A stretch of 26,249 bases of DNA from the NCBI GenBank assembly GCA_023260495.1, contig JALQVB010000005.1, positions 606-26,854 on the forward strand. The letters are read 5' to 3'. This stretch comes from Aquiluna sp. (GTDB lineage Bacteria > Actinomycetota > Actinomycetes > Actinomycetales > Microbacteriaceae). Positions 23,217 to 26,249 of this stretch are shown piece after piece; position 1 is the stretch's first letter; the number at the start of each line of letters is the position of its first letter. A program made the translations under genes and the position numbers. The notes under the pieces are model-generated. The model worked only from the letters and a program-made list of their open reading frames with translations. It searched no databases and was not told the DNA's origin.

Positions 23217-23235
23217 CCACCGAGACTGTCGGTGG
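23217..23235. repeat. 7-5-7 inverted repeat in a divergent promoter, candidate operator
   Basis: CCACCGA (23217-23223), spacer GACTG, TCGGTGG (23229-23235): perfect arms. It sits centrally in the 74-base gap between the methyltransferase-like gene (minus) and the ABC-2 operon (plus), immediately before the plus-strand -10 candidate at 23241. Its position over the expected -35 of the plus promoter and upstream of the minus -10 fits a repressor or activator site acting on both sides. No regulator gene is adjacent. Confidence 0.5.
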
Positions 23236-23240
23236 GAGAG

Positions 23241-23246
23241 TAATCT
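23241..23246 (+). promoter_or_regulatory. Candidate -10 element (TAATCT) for the ABC-2 transporter operon
   Basis: TAATCT is close to the consensus TATAAT/TANNNT. It would start transcription near 23253 and leave a leader of about 15-35 bases, depending on the start codon used. The expected -35 position is covered by the inverted repeat. Confidence 0.45.
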
Positions 23247-23268
23247 GAAGGGCTGGCTCAAAAGGCCA

Positions 23269-24225
23269 TTGATTGGAGTGACCGGATTGTTTGCGACTGC
23301 AAAAGAAATAGTGATTTCCGCGCGAAGCCTCACAAAAAAGTACAAGGACTTCGTTGCGGTTGACGGCATCGATTTTGAGGTGAGGCGCGGCGAGGCGTTC
23401 GGACTGCTTGGTCCAAATGGTGCGGGTAAGTCGACCACCATGAAGATGATCGCATCGGTTTCTCAGCGCACATCCGGAGATTTGTCCATTCTGGGTAAGG
23501 AGCCAAACACCCAGGGCCCAGAGATTAGGGCCCATTTGGGGGTTGTACCACAGAAGGATCTGCTAGATCGCGAGCTAAAAGTTTGGGAAAACCTTTTCAC
23601 CTACGGTCGCTACTTTGGCCTGAGTCGAAAGTTCTTGAAGGATAAGGTCGAGGAGCTGCTGGAGTTCGCCCAGCTCACCGAAAAGCGGATGTCCAAGGCT
23701 GATGATCTCTCCGGTGGCATGCAGCGACGATTGGCTATCGCCAGAGGTCTGGTGAACGAGCCAGAAATCTTGATGCTGGATGAGCCAACAACTGGTCTTG
23801 ACCCGCAGGCCAGGCACATCCTCTGGGACAGACTTTTTAGGCTCAAGGAACAAGGCGTCACCCTGGTGATTACCACCCACTACATGGATGAGGCGGAACA
23901 GTTGTGCGATCGCCTTATCGTCATGGACAAGGGAAAGATCATGGCTGAGGGTTCTCCGGCCGAGCTAATCAAGAAATACAGCTCCAAAGAGGTGCTCGAG
24001 CTTCGCTTTGGAACTGACAAGAACGAGGCCGCTGCCGAGCAGCTGAAGGACCTGGCGGAGCGCATCGAGGTTTTGCCAGACCGAATTCTGCTTTACACCC
24101 AAAAGGGCGAAGACCTGCTTACTCAAATCGTTGATGCCGGCCTGAACCCCATCACATCTCTTGTTCGCCGCAGCTCGCTGGAAGATGTCTTCCTCCGGCT
24201 AACCGGTCGGAGTCTGGTCGAATAA
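23269..24225 (+). CDS. ABC-2 type transporter, ATP-binding protein (NodI/DrrA type)
   Basis: Up to 318 residues; soluble ATPase driving the two permeases downstream. Walker A is GPNGAGKST (48-56), the Q-loop VVPQKDLLDRELKVWENL is typical of the NodI/DrrA branch, the signature is LSGGMQRR (147-154), Walker B is ILMLDEPTTGLDP, and the H-loop is ITTHYMDEAEQLCDR. The C-terminal 90 residues form the usual extra domain of this branch. The start is uncertain: TTG 23269, GTG 23278 or TTG 23287; the last has GGAG eight bases upstream. The conserved sequence begins only near EIVISARSLTKKY, so all three keep the whole domain. The stop overlaps the next ATG by one base (TAATG). Confidence 0.92.
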   Translation: MIGVTGLFATAKEIVISARSLTKKYKDFVAVDGIDFEVRRGEAFGLLGPNGAGKSTTMKMIASVSQRTSGDLSILGKEPNTQGPEIRAHLGVVPQKDLLDRELKVWENLFTYGRYFGLSRKFLKDKVEELLEFAQLTEKRMSKADDLSGGMQRRLAIARGLVNEPEILMLDEPTTGLDPQARHILWDRLFRLKEQGVTLVITTHYMDEAEQLCDRLIVMDKGKIMAEGSPAELIKKYSSKEVLELRFGTDKNEAAAEQLKDLAERIEVLPDRILLYTQKGEDLLTQIVDAGLNPITSLVRRSSLEDVFLRLTGRSLVE

Positions 24226-25058
24226 TGACCGATCTCAAGTTCTCACCGGGCAAAGCGGTAGATCCGCAGCGAGCCATTCGCTGGGGCGCATTCCGCGTTG
24301 CCGAATATCGCATTCGGGTGCTAAGCAAGTGGCTCTGGTCGGTGGTGGCGTTCGGCCTTGGAAACCCTATTCTGTTTCTGTTGTCGGTCGGCCTGGGTGT
24401 TGGCGCTCTGGTGGATGCCAACAGCGGCGGTCAGGGACTTGGTGGTGTCAGCTACCTGCAATTTGTGGCCCCGGCGCTACTTGCATCGGCTGCCATTCAG
24501 GGGGTCATGGACGAGGTAACCTTCCCCACCATGGATGGCTTTGTTTGGGACAAGGTTTTCTTCGCGATCGGTGCCACCTCAATCTCACCGCGTCAGATAG
24601 CTGATGGCGTAATGCTGGTGGCGCTGCTGCGCGGACTAGCCACCACTCTGATGTATTTGGCAATCCTGCTACTTTTCGGGGCCATCCCACTTTCCAGCTT
24701 TGCCCCGCTGCTACTTACCTCGATGCTTGCCGGCTGGGGCTGGGCGGCCATCATGATGGCGATTACCGCTCGACTGAAAGAGGACGACGGCTTCTTTGCC
24801 ATCATCAGCCGGTTTGTGATTGCTCCAATGTTTTTGTTCTCCGGAACCTTCTACCCGCTGGAGCAAATGCCCATTTACCTGCAACCAATCGGTTGGGTCT
24901 CGCCGCTGTGGCACGCTACCGAGCTTGGTAGGACACTCAGCTATGGCGCTGCCATGGAACTGGGAATGCTGCTACTGCACCTCGGCTACCTGGCGCTCCT
25001 GGGACTCGTTGGCATGTCGCTGACCTATCCAAAATTTAGGGAGCGACTGAACTCATGA
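24225..25058 (+). CDS. ABC-2 type transporter permease 1 (NodJ/DrrB type)
   Basis: 277-residue membrane protein with about six hydrophobic segments, beginning near residue 40 (VVAFGLGNPILFLLSVGLGV), and the ABC-2 pattern YLQFVAPALLASAAIQGVMDE followed by FLFSGTFYPLEQMP near 200-215, typical of NodJ-like permeases. It is translated directly after the ATPase (TAATG junction) and overlaps the second permease by ATGA. The tight overlaps indicate one complex of two ATPase copies with a permease heterodimer. Substrate unknown: glycolipid, polysaccharide or drug are the usual classes. Confidence 0.88.
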   Translation: MTDLKFSPGKAVDPQRAIRWGAFRVAEYRIRVLSKWLWSVVAFGLGNPILFLLSVGLGVGALVDANSGGQGLGGVSYLQFVAPALLASAAIQGVMDEVTFPTMDGFVWDKVFFAIGATSISPRQIADGVMLVALLRGLATTLMYLAILLLFGAIPLSSFAPLLLTSMLAGWGWAAIMMAITARLKEDDGFFAIISRFVIAPMFLFSGTFYPLEQMPIYLQPIGWVSPLWHATELGRTLSYGAAMELGMLLLHLGYLALLGLVGMSLTYPKFRERLNS

Positions 25059-25897
25059 TCACTCAAGCTCTCGTCTCGCAGGCCGTTGCCATCCAGGAGC
25101 GCCGCTCCGGGAAGCCCGGTCAGGCTGTGTACTCCGGCCGTTCCAGGACAATCCTGGAGCGCGGCTTCTATGCGTTCAAAAGCTCCAGTTGGCTGATTGT
25201 GATTTCCGGTTTCGTCGAGCCGGTTTTCTACCTGTTGGCCTTCGGCTTTGGCATTGGGCAGCTGATTGGTGACCTGGAGGATGGGGCAGGCAATTTGGTG
25301 AGCTATGCGGCGTTCATCGCACCGGCTCTGCTCGCCACATCCGCCATGAATGGTGCGATCTATGACGCCACCTGGAACGTATTCTTCAAGATGCATTTCG
25401 GCAAGGTCTATCAGGTGATGCTGCAGTCCTCGCTCGGTCCGCTCGATGTTGCCTTAGGTGAGATCTCCTGGGCACTGCTGCGCGGCCTGAGCTACTCGCT
25501 CGGCTTCATGGCGATTGTCACACCGATTGGTCTGGTTACAAACCTCTGGGGCCTGCTGGCGATACCGGCGGCGACCCTGATTGCCTTCGGATTTGCCTCA
25601 ATCGGCATGGCGATTACCAGCTACCTGAAGAGCTTCCAGCAGATGAACTGGATTACCTTCTTCTTGCTGCCGATGTTTTTGTTCTCGGGAACCTTCTTCC
25701 CGGTGAGTGTTTACCCAGAGTGGATCCAGACCATTGTTCAGGCCCTGCCGCTTTGGCAGGGGGTTGAGCTCGTGAGGTCGCTGATGCTCGGGATAATTCA
25801 CCCAGGGCTTCTGGGTCACGTTCTCTACTTCCTGGTGATGATCGCCGGAGGGCTCTGGTTCACCACCGTGAGGCTAAAAGCGCTCTTTATGCGCTAA
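25055..25897 (+). CDS. ABC-2 type transporter permease 2 (NodJ/DrrB type)
   Basis: 280-residue paralogue of permease 1 with about six membrane segments and the same landmarks: FIAPALLATSAMNGAIYDAT near 85-104 and FLFSGTFFPVSVYPEWIQ near 205-222. Its first 40 residues are longer, hydrophilic and basic (SGRSRTILERGF). ATG overlaps the upstream stop (ATGA), with GGGAGCG as a plausible ribosome-binding site. It is the last gene of the operon; its TAA directly abuts the stop of the convergent gene, leaving no terminator space. Confidence 0.88.
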   Translation: MITQALVSQAVAIQERRSGKPGQAVYSGRSRTILERGFYAFKSSSWLIVISGFVEPVFYLLAFGFGIGQLIGDLEDGAGNLVSYAAFIAPALLATSAMNGAIYDATWNVFFKMHFGKVYQVMLQSSLGPLDVALGEISWALLRGLSYSLGFMAIVTPIGLVTNLWGLLAIPAATLIAFGFASIGMAITSYLKSFQQMNWITFFLLPMFLFSGTFFPVSVYPEWIQTIVQALPLWQGVELVRSLMLGIIHPGLLGHVLYFLVMIAGGLWFTTVRLKALFMR

Positions 25898-26249
25898 TCA
25901 CCAAAAGACGGCGAGCACGATGTTGCCGAGCGTAAGGGCGCCGATTGCGCCAAACGCTCCAGCCTTCACGCTCTCCTTCTTCCTCTGGCTGTAGATCAGT
26001 GTCATGATGACCAGCACAACAAGCGACTTGATGCCGATCTTTATGTGGTTGATCTCGAAGTCTGCACCCATCGCCACTCGGTATTCAGCCAGTCCAACAA
26101 GCAAAAGTCCGGTTGCAAGTGCCGTCCAAACACCATGCATCATGGCTGGAACGATCTTTGCTGTGCCCTGGCCCATGGCGCGCATCTGTGTTAGGAAGCC
26201 GCCCAGTAGGGAGGCGAGACCAACGAAGTGAAGAACAATCAGAGTATTT
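25898..26249 (-). CDS. Small integral membrane protein, 3' part (5' end outside window)
   Basis: The frame stays open to the window edge, giving at least 116 residues; an ATG at 26185 is probably internal because the upstream in-frame residues (LIVLHFVGLASLLGGFLTQM) form a typical first membrane helix. Four hydrophobic segments are seen: that one, then VPAMMHGVWTALATGLLLVG, SLVVLVIMTLIYS and a C-terminal AIGALTLGNIVLAVFW. Conserved-looking histidines lie in the first two helices (LHFVG, MMHGVW). I do not recognise a family with confidence; related small four-helix proteins are common in Microbacteriaceae. It is convergent with the ABC-2 operon with zero bases between. Confidence 0.7.
   Translation of the reverse strand, partial: NTLIVLHFVGLASLLGGFLTQMRAMGQGTAKIVPAMMHGVWTALATGLLLVGLAEYRVAMGADFEINHIKIGIKSLVVLVIMTLIYSQRKKESVKAGAFGAIGALTLGNIVLAVFW

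Noticed and set aside
23269..25897. A nodulation-factor export system (NodIJ proper)
   Set aside because: The similarity is to the wide NodIJ/DrrAB family; no nod or lipo-oligosaccharide genes are nearby, and there are two permeases instead of one.

Overview
The window looks like a streamlined chromosome segment from an actinobacterium, most likely a small-genome, mid-GC Microbacteriaceae of the freshwater Luna type. This placement is inferred from gene order and protein flavour, not from a database search. The order pcrA-sucC-sucD-PerM/DUF6350-purN-purH matches the backbone of the Mycobacterium tuberculosis region around uvrD1-sucCD-perM-purN-purH, and coaD-yceD is another typical actinobacterial pair. 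No tRNA, rRNA, CRISPR array, insertion sequence or prophage gene is visible. Genes fill nearly all of the sequence, and the longest gap is about 85 bases, so there is no gene-free stretch over 300 bases.

Layout. 1-7021 (+): end of the PcrA/UvrD helicase, succinyl-CoA ligase (sucC, sucD), a PerM-like membrane protein, then purN and purH. 7083-10660 (+): two overlapping half-transporter genes that form an asymmetric ABC exporter. 10657-12084 (-): a GH13 alpha-amylase lipoprotein. It is divergent from 12170-14362 (+), a large glycine-rich secreted protein anchored at its C-terminus. 14349-15203 (-): purU, divergent from glyA-folD (15266-17402, +). 17399-18381 (-): yceD and coaD. 18409-20547 (-): tryptophan 2,3-dioxygenase and kynureninase. 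20561-23194 (-): a third ABC exporter preceded by an orphan DNA-methyltransferase-like gene. 23269-25897 (+): an ABC-2 system of the NodIJ/DrrAB type (one ATPase, two permeases). 25898-26249 (-): the 3' part of a small membrane protein gene that runs off the window.

How the genes fit together. Five enzymes make or use one-carbon folates: GlyA and FolD lead to 10-formyl-THF, PurN and PurH spend it on purines, and PurU hydrolyses it to formate and THF. Kynureninase and tryptophan dioxygenase break tryptophan down towards anthranilate, but the formamidase needed between them is not here. The amylase and the glycine-rich protein are the cell-surface part. Three separate ABC export systems occupy about a third of the window.

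The most interesting pattern is in the organisation rather than in one exotic gene. Seven transcription-unit-leading genes have a TANNNT -10-like hexamer exactly 6-7 bases before the start codon, which implies leaderless mRNAs. All four convergent gene pairs overlap or abut, two of them through a shared CTAG carrying both stop codons, so there is no room for conventional terminators between them. Other points are a perfect DnaA-box 9-mer between the two surface-protein genes, a 7-5-7 inverted repeat in the methyltransferase/ABC-2 divergent promoter, and the orphan methyltransferase itself. I did not find a clearly undescribed multi-gene system.
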